This document shows positions 22,401-34,230 of a stretch of DNA of 64,000 nucleotides, piece by piece; position 1 is the stretch's first letter, and the number at the start of each line of letters is the position of its first letter. The notes under the pieces were generated by a model. That model saw nothing but the letters and a program-made list of their open reading frames with translations. It ran no database searches and was not told the DNA's origin. A program made the translations under genes and the position numbers. Source of the stretch: Sanghuangporus weigelae (taxonomy: Eukaryota > Basidiomycota > Agaricomycetes > Hymenochaetales > Hymenochaetaceae); assembly GCA_033182465.1 (NCBI GenBank), contig CP137319.1, positions 682,001 through 746,000 of the forward strand, written 5' to 3'.

Positions 22401-24842
22401 TCAGTTGAACCCATAAAACTGAGGAGAACACAGGCTAAATTCATACTTGGATCAACCATAGATGTTTCATCTTACGAAGAAGTTGCAGACAAGGAGTTCT
22501 TCCGAGGTCTACCTTCCTCTCTTAAGGAGATCGACCCAGTTCATCCTAATGACTCTTCTGACAATGAGGGACCGTATGCTGAGATTGTCGTTCCGGAGTA
22601 CTTCCCACCCGGTAGCATCATGCTTTTCGAGACACAATTGCAAGGTATTGATGCAGATCTTGATGTGCTATGTGCTTCTAGTGCCGACGAGGCCTTTGCG
22701 GATCTTGACTTTGTGGACTTGAATGTTATCCTACACCGCGCGGAGGGTGAAGAGTTGGACGCAACTGATGGCGCGATTGCATCATTCCATGTCCCTGGTA
22801 TGGGTAAACTTACGTACTGTGGCCTGGAGGGATGGATGCATCCATTGAGGCACATCATGAAGTATAACGATCTGGGCCATCCCTTGTGCGGTAATTTGCG
22901 AGACGGAACGTGGGCGTTGGACTATGTCCAAGGTCGTTTAGCGAGGTAAGCTCGCTAGGTGGCCGAAGTTCTGGTTCGGAATATTGATACATGCATGTTG
23001 TTTTCAGACAAGTGGAAGTCCTGCCTCACCTCGAGAAGCCGGCTGTCTGGTTCAAGGAAAGGTTCGACAAGATCAAGACTGGGCTCCCACCTTTTTTGCG
23101 TCCGAAATACTTCGCCATCGTGATATCAACAGCTTACAAGACTGCACGGCGAGTTGCTATGGAGCAATGCTCTGAGTTTGTTGCTACTGGTCATGACCTC
23201 ACCCAGGACCTTGCATTATGTTCTATTCAGATGTACGGACTTGTGAAGTCAGCGTCTCTGGACCCAGCAAAGCCAGTTCCTTGCCTTGCTGCTGGTTTAC
23301 CGCACTTCGCCGCTGGCTGGGCTCGGACATGGGGACGAGATGTGTTCATATCTCTTCGTGGTCTGTTCTTAACAACGGGCAACTTTGACGGGGCGAAGAA
23401 GCATATCCTTGCATTCGCATCCACGCTTAAACATGGATTGATTCCCAACTTACTTGATTCCGTGAGGAGTCCACGCTACAACTCGCGCGACTCGCCATGG
23501 TGGATGTTACAAAATATTCAAGACTATGTTGAGTTCGCTCCTGATGGTCTCTCGTTGTTATCGGAACCAGTGAAACGGCGTTTCCCGAAGGATGATACCT
23601 TCGTTCCTTGGGATGACCCGAAAGCTTATGCGTACTCAAGCACGATTGCAGAGATCATTCAGGAGATTTTACAGCGACACGCCGATGGGATTCATTTCCG
23701 CGAGTACAACGCAGGCCCGAACTTGGACATGCAGATGCGCGATGAGGGATTCAACATTGACGTTTCTGTCGACTGGTCGACTGGATTTGTACATGGTGGG
23801 AACAGGTACAATTGCGGGACGTGGATGGACAAGATGGGAGAGTCTGAGAAAGCCGGGACAAAAGGGATTCCTGGTACGCCGCGCGATGGTGCGCCGGTTG
23901 AGATCACGGGTCTCGTGGCCAGCACACTGAAGTGGCTGAACGGGCTATCACGCTCCGGTACTTTCCCCTTCAAGGGTGTTGAGGCTGAAAGTAAGTGAAC
24001 TTCTTGTTCTATGTCTTTCAGCGGTTGATCTTTTCTGTTAGTCAATGGCGAGCGTCGACTTGTGACCTACGAGGAATGGGCAGATCTCATCAGGGTTAAC
24101 TTTGAGGCTCATTACTATGTCCCGATTGGTGAGTATCAAGGCATCGTAATGTGCGGGTGGATATGCTTACAATAATGCCAGCCGCTACGGATGATGCGAA
24201 CTATCATGTGGACCCTAGACTGATCAACCGCCGGGGAATCTACAAGGACGTATTTGGTTCAGGGGAAGGAAGAGAATGGTCTGATTATCAGCTGCGGTGC
24301 AACTATCCAATTGCGATGGTGGTAGCTCCGGAGTTGTTTGACCCTGAGCATGCCCTCGACGCTTTGAAGGTTGCGGATAAAACTTTGCGCGGACCTCTTG
24401 GAATGAAGACACTTGATCCGGCAGACCTTCAATATAGGCCGAATTACGATAATTCGAATGATTCGTCTGATCCAAGCATTGCGAAGGGCCTGAACTACCA
24501 TAATGGTCCGGAGTGGGGCTGGCCATTAGGGTACTTCTTGCGCGCATATCTGTATTTCGACATGCTCGTCGGAAGCGGGAAAGAGGTATGACGGTAAACT
24601 GAAGTTCAATTTCCCAACTGATTAACGTTACGCTATTGCAGGACAAGGATAGTACGCTCCATCGTCTCCATAACTACCTCCTACCATCCAGGAGGCATAT
24701 ACAGAATGACCCTTGGAGAGGGATACCGGAATTAACGAACGAGAACGGCGCGTTCTGCTATGACTCGTGCGCCACGCAGGCGTGGAGTGCGAGTACCCTA
24801 CTTGACTTCCTCGAAGAAGTACACGTAGTTAACAGCGAATAA
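19409..24842 (+). CDS. GDB1: glycogen debranching enzyme (4-alpha-glucanotransferase / amylo-alpha-1,6-glucosidase)
   Basis: Bifunctional cytosolic enzyme that shifts maltotriosyl units and hydrolyses the alpha-1,6 branch glucose of glycogen. Thirteen exons, first 19409-19432 and last 24642-24842, sum to 4746 nt, 1581 aa, in line with eukaryotic GDEs. The transferase half shows [51 protein letters not shown] (catalytic Asp) and CAELFTGSE (acid/base Glu). The glucosidase half shows [38 protein letters not shown] and [13 protein letters not shown]. All donor/acceptor phases close. The short first exon codes MSDTQKAK; a downstream ATG at 19543 is an alternative start. No sign of damage. Confidence 0.95.
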
Positions 24843-26433
24843 TGTGACACTGAAGGAAGATAAACTACAGGCAAGTTTTCGCTTCTTCACTGTTTTCCTT
24901 TTTTGCTATCGGACCTTTCAATGGTTTCGGATCCATTTCTTCATTGCATATATATGTAAGAACAAGGATGTTGTAGATAGCTCTTTTGTCAGTGTATACA
25001 CAACACATACAAATATACTTAGCATGCATGTAGACTTCACTGTTCATTGATACATAGATCAGTATTATGGTATAGAAAACTTGTTTGAAGCGGAACGATG
25101 GGACTAGGTCAGGAAGGGATCTTACAACGGAAGATTTCTAACCTTTCGTTGACCTACGTAGCGCCGGGAGAAACGTGGTCCAAACGTCACGCACTTCGTA
25201 CAACAATTGGCACAGACACGTCATCATCAGGAAAGCAAAGCCACGACCATTGGTACTGATCTAATGGAGCGGAAGATTTTCGACTGGGATTCGTCATCAG
25301 AAGATTACATGTTGAATCAAGACGTGGTTCCGTTCCAGTTGCAGGGCTATGATCGAGTTACCTGCTTCTCTTTGTACTGACCGCTCCCTTCTGATCTTCG
25401 CCGTTTAAATTTCTCTTGTTTTCTTGTCGGTTAAGTATTTTGGTATTCGACGTTAGGCTCGTTGGCATGACAGGGCCGATCCCGTACGGATCACCTGAAT
25501 ACATTAATAATATTGATCGGGACCTGGTACCTGAGTGTTACCTCACCAGCTCCCGACGCGACATCCGCAGAGGAAAACGAAGGTGTGCCCAAATAATCGA
25601 GTTCAAGCAAAAGGAATCTCAGACAAATCTCAGCGATGGATCTGCTCTTGAATCGTCTGCATTCCAGCATTCGGGCAGTGGGCCGTATCGTTTAGACGAA
25701 CGGCGCCTCTCGCATAGCGTCGGGGAGTGCGGACACTGGGCGCTTGTCGGCAGGCAGATGCCACATCGCCATCAGAAGATTTCAAAGTCAGATCTCTCCG
25801 CAAATCAATTTCGGAGCCGCCATCCCTGCTTCGTTTCATTTCGCATGTTCCTTTCCGATCGCTTTGCTTTGAATGGCACGCTCCGTCCACTATTCCTGCG
25901 CTCATATGCGTTCACAAGGAAGTTTGTGATGAAAAGATTTCAATTCAGAACTCGTGTGTCACCAATCTGCCAACCTTGACAGAGAACTCTGCGAAGGAAG
26001 ATGAAGGATTTACGTATCTATCACTGTTTTACTGTTTGTTTTGCAATCTTTGCGGGCGGGAAAAGGTCATTATTTCTTCAAACTGTGTACGCAAAATCTC
26101 AGATCAAATGAGAACCTGTGTCACTTTGTTTTGCACTATTGGTCACAAAGGCTCGATCCTGTTCAGTCTCATGACTGTCCAATGGCGCTTACCTGCTCCC
26201 GAAAGTCTGTCGTGTCTTACCTGATTCAACTCGCGACCCTCCTAAACTTTATAGCTGCGTACCCGAAACTTGTTACCTGGATAGCCCCATTCGTCTGTAT
26301 ATATACGCGAAAGGATGGGCTGGTCAGCTCTCATTCGAGTCTTTTCATTCCCCTCTGTCTCTCTCTCTGTTCTTTGTAGTTGAAACTGCTACTCTTGCAT
26401 TTAACCTCTTCGACGACATTTTCTCTTGGCATA
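24843..26433. other. 1.6-kb intergenic region without a recognised gene
   Basis: The longest open frame (25416-25979, plus) codes a basic, low-similarity-looking 187-residue string without domains and with no clear splice sites, and other frames overlap it. I treat it as non-coding. The last 150 bp form the promoter of the DUF3455 gene. Confidence 0.5.
26298..26306 (+). promoter_or_regulatory. TATA box of the DUF3455 gene
   Basis: The sequence gtatatata lies about 130 bp upstream of the ATG at 26434 and is followed by a pyrimidine-rich stretch (ctctgtctctctctctg), a common arrangement for strongly expressed basidiomycete secreted-protein genes. Confidence 0.5.
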
Positions 26434-27311
26434 ATGGTCGCCTTTACTGCTCTTGCTTCTTTGCTCGTCAGTGCATCTGCGGTGCTCGCCAGTCCAGCTC
26501 CGCGCACTCTTCACATTCCTGGTAACTGCAACGTTACCTCCGCTAAGCCAGACCTGCCATCCGGTCAGACGAACGTCACTGTTCCTTCTGGACAGGTACC
26601 CGAGATGATTGCTCTCGGCGTTGGTGTGCAGAATTATACGTGCACGGATGCTGGTACTTACACGTACGTCCTACGTGCATTTTATGTATAATCTTGTGTA
26701 ACGCTTACATGTTGAAATCAGTACCGCTGGTGCCGTAGCCACGTTGTTCGACATTTCCTGCATCCACGACACTTCGCAGTACCCCACCATCACTAAAGTC
26801 GCATACAGCATCTGGAACGCTATACCGAACAATGATATCGCCAGCATCGTAGAGACGTTCGTCAAGAAGGCCTTCCCTGTCTTCGCGGACCATTACTTTA
26901 TTACGAGTCCTTCTGGGACGGGGATCAGTCCTGTATTCGACGCGCGCGCGACTTCGCACAAAGGAGACCCGAATGCGTTTGTCCTCGCAGCCAGAGCAGG
27001 TGGCTTGGCAGCGCCGACGGGAAGCCAGGATGTAGATTGGCTCCAGCTCTCGAACGTCCAGGGTGACTTAGCGAAGACTGTGCTGAGGATTGACACGCAG
27101 CGGGGGCAGCCTCCTTCATCGGTTCGTTTCTCTTTCTCTCTCTTTTTGGTAAGAGATCGTGTATTGATTTCCCCCTCGTGGTTTGTTAGTGCACGCCTGG
27201 CTCTGAACCCATTAGTGTCAAGTATACTGCTGCGTACTGTGAGTCCTGTTATTCGATACTCGCGTCGAAGCCTGCTAAGTACTTGTTTTTATCGTAGGGT
27301 TCTTGAGCTAA
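26434..27311 (+). CDS. secreted DUF3455 family protein
   Basis: Extracellular protein of unknown function, about 230 aa. Four exons (26434-26663, 26722-27121, 27190-27238, 27298-27311) sum to 693 nt. A clear signal peptide (MVAFTALASLLVSASAVLAS) ends near residue 20. Family landmarks are GVGVQNYTC, FDISCI, SHKGDPNAFVLAARAGG, VDWLQLSNVQGDLAKTVLR, and a C-terminus CTPGSEPISVKYTAAYWFLS. Members are often labelled malate dehydrogenase by transfer, without basis in the sequence. Isolated from its neighbours in function; a TATA box precedes it. Confidence 0.88.
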
Positions 27312-27523
27312 ATATTTTTATCTTCTGTGTCCTTTTCCCCGGACTTTATTGTTTTCTTCTTGTACTATTCATCTGGGAATCGGACATTTTTGAGGACTTC
27401 TGTTTATTAAGACTGGATCTTGCTTAGTTATACGCAAATTTGTCTTACGGTTCATGTATCGTACTTACACACACGCTATTCAAGCACGTTGGAAATACAC
27501 AAGAAGGACCAGCTATGAGTCTA

Positions 27524-29948
27524 TTAGATGTCCCACTTCAAGCTCTCGTAAACTTTGGAGTAGCCATCCCTGAAGAGTTTACGATGCCCTGCAATAATCT
27601 CCATTACGTTCTCTGCAATGCGTCGCCAGCCATCTGCGGTTCTTCGCTTTCCTAGTTGCCAGCATACACTTGACTGCTGAACGAGCGTCTTGACGATGAA
27701 AGCGTGGTAGAAACCGTGTTGAATGACCTTGACGTCTCCGCCACCGCTCTTCTCGGTCCCAGCGTCCGGTGCAGATGAGTATTCGAAGGAGAAGCCTAAG
27801 GAAGTGAGGTACCGGGCGTTGGTTTTCAGCGCGTCTTCTGTCGAGTTCGGTCCGAGGTAGAGATGACACGCAAATAGATAGGCAAGGGGTTCGAGAAGAG
27901 CGAAGCGTGGTTGTTCATAAGATGCGTAAGAGTAAGTCGCTTCGAGCTCGTCGCAGATTTTTGAGACTTCCTGTACAACCTCTCGCACGACGGTATCCTC
28001 CGGGGCAGCGTTTTGATCCCGTCCTGCGTCGGTGCGTAGAACTTCTGGAGGGGCACGTTCGCTGAGCTCTTTCACGCGCTGTACGAGGTCCACACGCTGT
28101 TGACGCATATTTTGTCCTTCCTTCTCCTCGATCTCGCAGAACTTGCAGTCACACGGCGCGCCTGGCCCTCTAGCCAACGCGGCATGACGTTCTTCAAACG
28201 GTAGAGATGGATGTACATGCGAAACGGTGATGATCTCACCGCGGGGAATGTCCCGACAAGTACGAAGGATCAGGGCGTCACCGATAAAGCTGCGGGAGGC
28301 GTTGGGGAGACAGGAATGCTTGAGATGTGCCCGTGTGCCAAGCGGCCAGAGACCGATGCCTTGGGAGGGAGCGATGTTTGTTGGAACGGAAGGATGAAGA
28401 GTAGGGAAGGGTTCAGCGTAAGCTTCACGGATTGCTTCCAGTGCGTATCTGAGTCCCGATCATCAGTAAAACTAAAGATTGCTGGGAGATAAAAGCAGCG
28501 TACATATCCACGACCACTCGTCTGTCAGCTGTTAGTAATTGTTTAGTTGAGGTGTTACTCTCGTAAACCTCCAAGCCCTTGAGCAGTGAGTATACGCTAT
28601 CCCCCAACGTCGGATTTTGCGTAATTTTAGTTGCGATTCTCTGTGTCAGCTTCCAACCTTCTCCTTGGGTCAATACGTCCCTCGTAACATCATATACGAG
28701 CGTCCGTTTTTCTTTCGCTAAATCTGCAGGATAAAGAACTCCGACAGTCTTGCTACATAATAGTAGATCTCCTGACTTTATGTTGCTACTCGCAACAAGA
28801 TACCCATTGTCAGATAGTCTAACTGACCCCATATAATCAGCAATCTCCAAGCGTGGCACAGATTTCCTTGCTTCATTGATCAGAGAGACCCAGTCGTACT
28901 TTCCAAACTGCTGTTCGGCGAGCCTTTGCCTCGTCTTTGTGAGCAATGATTTTGCATCTCTATTTTGCGAGTAGGTGGTCACGAGCTGCTCGAGGTGTTT
29001 TCGGGCTTCCTCGTATCGACCGAGCTCGTATAAAGCTCGAGCAGCGCGGAAGAGAGCCTTTTCGTTCGGCTGATCACCAGATGCTTTTATTATTTCTTCA
29101 GCATCTATGGCAGCGTTTTCGTAACTTCCCAATAGCAAGTAAGATTGTGCACGGTTGAGAAGGATGGAAGTCTTGAGTGCAGAACTTGGATCTCGACGAA
29201 GAGCGGCAGTGTACCTTCACCCCAAACTTTGTCAGAATAAATCGAGCAAGTTGACATTAATACGATGCACGTACTTGCAAACAGCTGTTCTATATAGCCC
29301 CTTCTTGTACAATTCGTTACCTTCATCCTTTAGCTTCTCGCTCGGCAAGCACGTTAGGTTATCCGGAAATGTTGTTCTCCAGCTCTCGGGGTGGTGTTCA
29401 TCACCCTCAGACAGATACACCAGATCGGATGGATGGACGACTCGGACACCACTTGTCGCTTCGGTAGCCGCCTCGCAATACGGCTCTTTGATAGCTAAAG
29501 CAACACCAAAAGGGAGCACGTTGCGTGGATCATTGAAGTCAACGTTATACACGCGTAGGTTGTGGACGGCCCCGCTCTCGTCTTCAATCACAGTGCAAAG
29601 TGCACCTTCAACCAAACAAGGCTGCGTTAACGTCCGCACCACCAACACACGTCCAAGAGCAACTTCGCACCACCGTAGCTCTCTAAGCGCGATCTTCTTG
29701 AGATCTTGAAGGGACACTCGTGAAGCCAGCGAGTGGTTGAATATGTACGTCACAGTCGGAGCTTCTTCCTCGCTCTGAACACTCTCAACGACTCGGTATG
29801 CTTCGTGCTTTCCAAGGACAGCATTACGAGATTTAGGCGGAATTACGGTGCGCCCTTGGATAACGGACAGATGGCTCTGCACACCCTTGCCATATTCGAT
29901 GATAGGTGCGAACTCAGGACGGCTGGCGAGATTCTCTGTTGCCTGCAT
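27524..29948 (-). CDS. TPR and SET domain protein (SMYD-like)
   Basis: Putative protein-lysine methyltransferase or SET-fold adaptor, about 730-740 aa. The N-terminal region (MQATENLASRPEFAPIIEYG) is followed by TPR helices (LKDEGNELYKKGLYRTAVCKY; LLNRAQSYLLLGSYENA; LFRAARALYELGRYEEA). The SET domain starts near SGDLLLCSKTVGVLYP and contains LKHSCLPNASRSF, then IPRGEIITVSHV and a post-SET cysteine group (GAPCDCKFC). Where most SET enzymes have a Tyr after the last Ser (ITxSY), this one has His. The C-terminus is helical. Introns lie near 29215-29275 and 28425-28505. The start at 29948 is the first ATG. It is on the same strand as the downstream-oriented carboxypeptidase gene, 276 bp away. Confidence 0.85.
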
Positions 29949-30224
29949 CTTGTGAGTAGCTTATTTGAAAAGTTGCATAAAAGAGTTGATTTGGACGAGT
30001 TATTTGTGATGGAGACCATCGTGGTCACGGTGCGTGAGAGAAATATATTCGCGGGTTCGAAATATTCAGACGCGTCAAATCACGGCTTCAAGTTTTCTTT
30101 TCCTTTCATCATCTATCTACTAGTACTAGGTATCACCTGCCAGCAGACGGTGTCGTCGAATAAATACACGCAAATAATTTACTGAAAATCAGAGTCGGTG
30201 AGATACTATCATAAAATTCATGTC

Positions 30225-32722
30225 CTACAGTTCATACTCATCCGCGTTCAGAATGAGCGTCGCAAAGAAACGAATCATTTCAAGAAGGTTATCGACCGCG
30301 AAAGCTGTTTAGCAGAAAGTACCAATCTCAGATGAATCAGTATAAACGACTCAAGTAACTCACATTCGTTAACGGTATGTATCCCTCCCGGGACGTTATT
30401 GTCTAAGGACATATCCTGGTGGTTATATCGGAAGATGTGCCTGGTCAGGTTCCAGTACGAGCAAGTATCTGCAATGATAAAGAATTTCGGATACTGTTGT
30501 AGGTTTCTCGGCTTTGGAAACGTGTACCTGTGTTGCCTGCCATTACTCCCGGCGCAATCTTGATTTCTTCTTTTTTTGATGATCCACGGTGTGCATTATA
30601 GGTAGCGTGAATGGTCCCAGATAGAAGCTTGTAAGGTGCAGCATCCGTAGGAGTCACTGGCGCTGGCTCGAGGGCGTAATCCCATGCAGCTGAAAGCGAG
30701 ATTTTACCATTCGAACCTGTACGCAACGCCTCTCCGAAGGAATCAAGAGTCATATTGAATCTCTTCGCAAGCTCGACAATTACGTCGGAGTCTCGTTCTT
30801 TGACAGATGCCACAGAACTTTGTGATCAGTCAGTATCTCGGATTTCAATTGAACCTTGCTTCGATACTAACCTCTGTGTCGCAATCCGATGGTTGATTAC
30901 AGCCCATGCTTGCTCAGGAAGCGCATTCACTTTAACCCCCCCTTGGATAAGGTCAATAGCCTGAGTCGTAGCAATTGCACTACTGAGCTCCGGATGTGTA
31001 ACGACTAGTTCCTCCAATGCACGGAGGGCCTTTTCCGATTTTGTCGATTGTAAGATCGCTCTGCGTAACGCGTTCTCCATTGATGGAGCGTGCGTAGCTA
31101 TGCATTGCATCATCCCATAGACAGGGCTACTTCGGTCGATAGCTGGTTTGATAGGGTCTGCTTCGTATGCTACCAGTAAGGCTGAAAGAATGCCGATGCT
31201 CTTCAAAAAATAAACGTAAGCTTTTGAGAATATTAAATACCAGAAAAGACACTGACAGTATGTGCTGGTGGAATGCTAGAATGCCCTCCAGGAGTTGTGA
31301 CTTCAACATGAACGTCAAAATAGCCCTTTTCTCCAATTGCTGGAATTGCGAACGTAGCCCCATGTTGCTCGGAGAATCCATCTGAGCTTTTCATAAGGTC
31401 GCGAAGCAAGTTCAAAAAAGGGTGTTGTTACCTCCTTCGTCGACAAGCATTGCGAAAGAATTTGAACCATAGGCCGCCTCTAAATGTCTATTAAGCTCGT
31501 AAGCACCCTTTTGAGAGCGGCCGAATTCTTAAGCTCCTAGATAATTATCAGAAATTCGACGCGACGTACGAAAAGACCAGATGCTTCTTCGTCAAAGCCA
31601 AACGCAAGAACAACTTTGCGTGTCGGCCTGAAGTCCAAGCTCAAAAGTGATTCGGTAGCGGACCTCTAGGCATGTAAATACTTATCTGGTTAAAAGTATG
31701 ATTATGAACGTACATGATACTAATTAATCCATTCTTGTCGTCGGCACTGCCACGGCCCCAAATTCTCTGACCTTAAGCGCGAGTTAGGAATTTAAGATAC
31801 CTGAGGACCAGAAATACTTACCATCGTAGAAACCAGAAAATGGCGGATGCAGCCACTCATCGACCGTCGTTGGTTCAACAGGCACAACGTCTGGATTGTC
31901 TCCAAAGTCAAGTAACCGGATTAATATGCACATTACACTCGTACGTTACCTTGGTGAGCAGTGAGAAGCAGAGGTTTCAACGACTGATCTGAACCTTCCC
32001 ACTCGTAGATCAGACCATATGTATTGACTACAGAGGACTTTTTGAGTGTCCCATGAAAGACCTGGAGGTAGTTGTTTGTACCTTTGGTCACTTTGAGAAA
32101 AGAATGGCTATTCGAACTCGGTAAGTCCTAATTCGTTGAAAGATATAGGTATGATACCTACATAAGCGGGAACGAATCTCCAAGATATTCATGAAATGGC
32201 ATGAACTTTTGCCAACGAGGATCCACGCCCACCGGAGCCATGTCATCATAAGATTCTGTCCTAAATACTTTTTAAGACACAAACCTGATCAAGTCTTGTA
32301 AATACTCACGGAACTTTGATTGCACCACTTAACCATGCAATGGCTTTCGCCTTGAATTCGACCGTGTGAAGTTTTACATCTAAGGCATCCCAAAGTACTC
32401 TATTCTTCACTGGAACGAGTTCGCCAACTTGAGGGCAGAGCGGCTCTAATGGTACAGAATAGAGCGCGTTGTATGAGTCCCGGAAGTCGATACCACTGAA
32501 TAATTTCTGGATCTCGAAGAAAAGGGGCTTGATAGGAGACCAATAGTAGATAGCAACGAATCCAAGGAGACCAAGCAGCAATGCAGAACTTTTCAATCTG
32601 CTTCCACGTCGAAATGTACGATGAATGTTCCTCTCGGTGTCCATTTTCAAATAGCTATGCGTCTCCACACTTGCGAAAGACGATCTGTAGTCGGAATTCA
32701 TTGTAGTTGGATGTTTGACCAA
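30225..32722 (-). CDS. CPS1: vacuolar carboxypeptidase S-like M20 metallopeptidase
   Basis: Zinc exopeptidase releasing C-terminal residues in the vacuole. An N-terminal anchor (SSALLLGLLGFVAIYYW) gives type II topology as in yeast Cps1. Exons then give IKVPTESYDDM, LLLTAHQDVVPVEP (metal-site HxD), WGRGSADDKNG (bridging Asp), FGFDEEASG (catalytic Glu and metal Glu) and TTPGGHSSIPP in the dimerisation domain. The C-terminus MAGNTDTRSYWNL ... GGIHTVNESE supplies further metal ligands. At least nine short introns are present. Start is 32722 or 32701; both leave the anchor intact. Confidence 0.9.
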
Positions 32723-32972
32723 TTCGCCAGGGCTTATTTGACGTGGCGAGATGGCTACAGAACCATCTGAAGCAGTCTAGAATCCTCTGATCAGATCTCT
32801 GTGTGATCTTGTATTGAACTAACAGAGGGAGATCGGAATCCGAAGATAGAAGTCGTTGAAGCTGAACAGAGTGGCGCCGGGATCGGATATTTAGTATTTG
32901 GAAACCTTCCGATTATGGTATATCACCAGTAGATAAGATAAGAATAAATCTCCTGACAAAATTATATATATA

Positions 32973-33102
32973 CACCTGGGGCAAAACCCTATTTCCGAAC
33001 CTGAAAATTTTGATCCGGAACCGGAATCCAGCCAATCAGAGGCGAGATTTACAATTCTATTTTCTATTTAAGCGGCTCAGAAACGGAATTCTGCCCCCTG
33101 TG
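32973..33102. mobile_element. 130-bp MITE with about 29-bp terminal inverted repeats and TA target duplication
   Basis: The left end (CACCTGGGGCAAAACCC...) and the reverse complement of the right end (CACAGGGGGCAGAATTCC...) match at about 20 of 29 positions. Both ends abut a TA dinucleotide (32971-32972 and 33103-33104), the target duplication of Tc1/mariner-type elements. The interior has no coding capacity. The divergence between the two ends suggests an old insertion. Confidence 0.6.
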
Positions 33103-33314
33103 TATTAATCTGTCAATGAAAATGTTACGTAACTCTTTCCTTAGCCTTCGGGATTTATTTGTTTGTTTGTTTTTCCCTTCTCACCTTCACAGATCTCACT
33201 CCGAACGAAGAAAGATCATATTGCTCTGTCGCAGAATTATAGATAAATCCGTTCGTACTTTGTCGCGCTCAAGCAATGACATTATAATATCTGTGATCAG
33301 CTTGTCGTTAGGGG

Positions 33315-33536
33315 GCTGATGTCTCGATTGAACTTGGTGATTCCGGGCCTTTGCGATTCCGAGTCGTCATTGTAGGTCATTGTGAGGCAACAGAAGCGGA
33401 AGTAGTCACGTTCCGCGAAGACTCGGAAGCTGATATCTTGGTTGAACTTGGTGATGCCGCGCCTTGGGTCGAAGAAACAGAATCGTTGAGAAGAAACAGA
33501 GGCGGAAGTATACCAGATCGTCACGTTCCGCCGTAG
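33315..33536. repeat. degenerate tandem duplication, unit about 106-114 bp
   Basis: A 36-bp block starting gctgatgtctcgattgaact at 33315 recurs at 33429 (gctgatatcttggttgaact) with a few mismatches. A second block, a short inverted repeat of the form gcggaa...cacgttccgc, occurs at about 33396 and again at about 33501. The two units are thus imperfect copies in tandem. Confidence 0.65.
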
Positions 33537-34230
33537 AATGGCTGAAAGGTATGTTTCATTTCAAGATCGTTTCCACCTGAGCGAAGGAGCCGTGGTGCAA
33601 GGTTCGAGAAAGGAATGTTCCGGACGGAAGCTAAGTAATCTTGCAAATTTGCGCATTTTTAAGCTGTGTTGGTGTCGAGCGCAATGGACACCGTTTCGGC
33701 ACTTTGATGATACTATGATGAAATCAGGAGAGGTGGATATCGATGTTGGTAGGGAAGCCCCTTCCAAATCAGGCAAGACCTTCCGTACTTGCCTTCGAGT
33801 GAGTAATCGACACGACTTATACTCTCGTTTTGATTATCATGTAAAGCTCACCATCAGGAAGTCGCGACGAAGAGACTCCCCGGATCATTCAAATACAGCT
33901 CGTATGGCTCTGTTGCAATACAACTCTCAGGAAACTGTATCATTCATGCAACTCGTCATAGAAATGTCTACGAATGCGCCATCGAGTTACTTCTGTGTGT
34001 CAACGTGTATCGTGGAGTCCTACGACGAGATGATGTGTGGCAGTCACATTTTGTGCCGTCCATCTATAAGAAGCCAGCACTTGGAAGCTACTTTTCTTAG
34101 CTTCAAGGCCACTTGATCAGTGATCAAGAATTTTCTTCCCGCTGTGCGGATTCCTTGCACTTTCTTCAAGGCCGTCCTTTTTGAACCTCTCTCGTTCATA
34201 ACTCAACACTTTCGATTTTTTGAAACTTCC

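Larger units (their letters stand above)
32723..34230. other. 1.5-kb repeat-bearing intergenic region
   Basis: It contains the 130-bp MITE and the degenerate tandem repeat listed separately. A plus-strand open frame at 33538-34116 (192 residues) begins at the edge of the tandem repeat, has no recognised domain and no good splice context; I do not call it a gene. Confidence 0.5.

Noticed and set aside
25416-26224. Two overlapping long plus-strand frames in the 24.8-26.4 kb gap
   Set aside because: No domain, no splice structure, mutually overlapping frames and atypical composition.
30040-30070. tRNA-like string gggttcgaaat
   Set aside because: No acceptor stem, D arm or anticodon arm can be formed around it.
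33538-34116. 192-residue plus-strand open frame next to the tandem repeat
   Set aside because: Unrecognised, no promoter or splice context, and it begins inside repeat-derived sequence.
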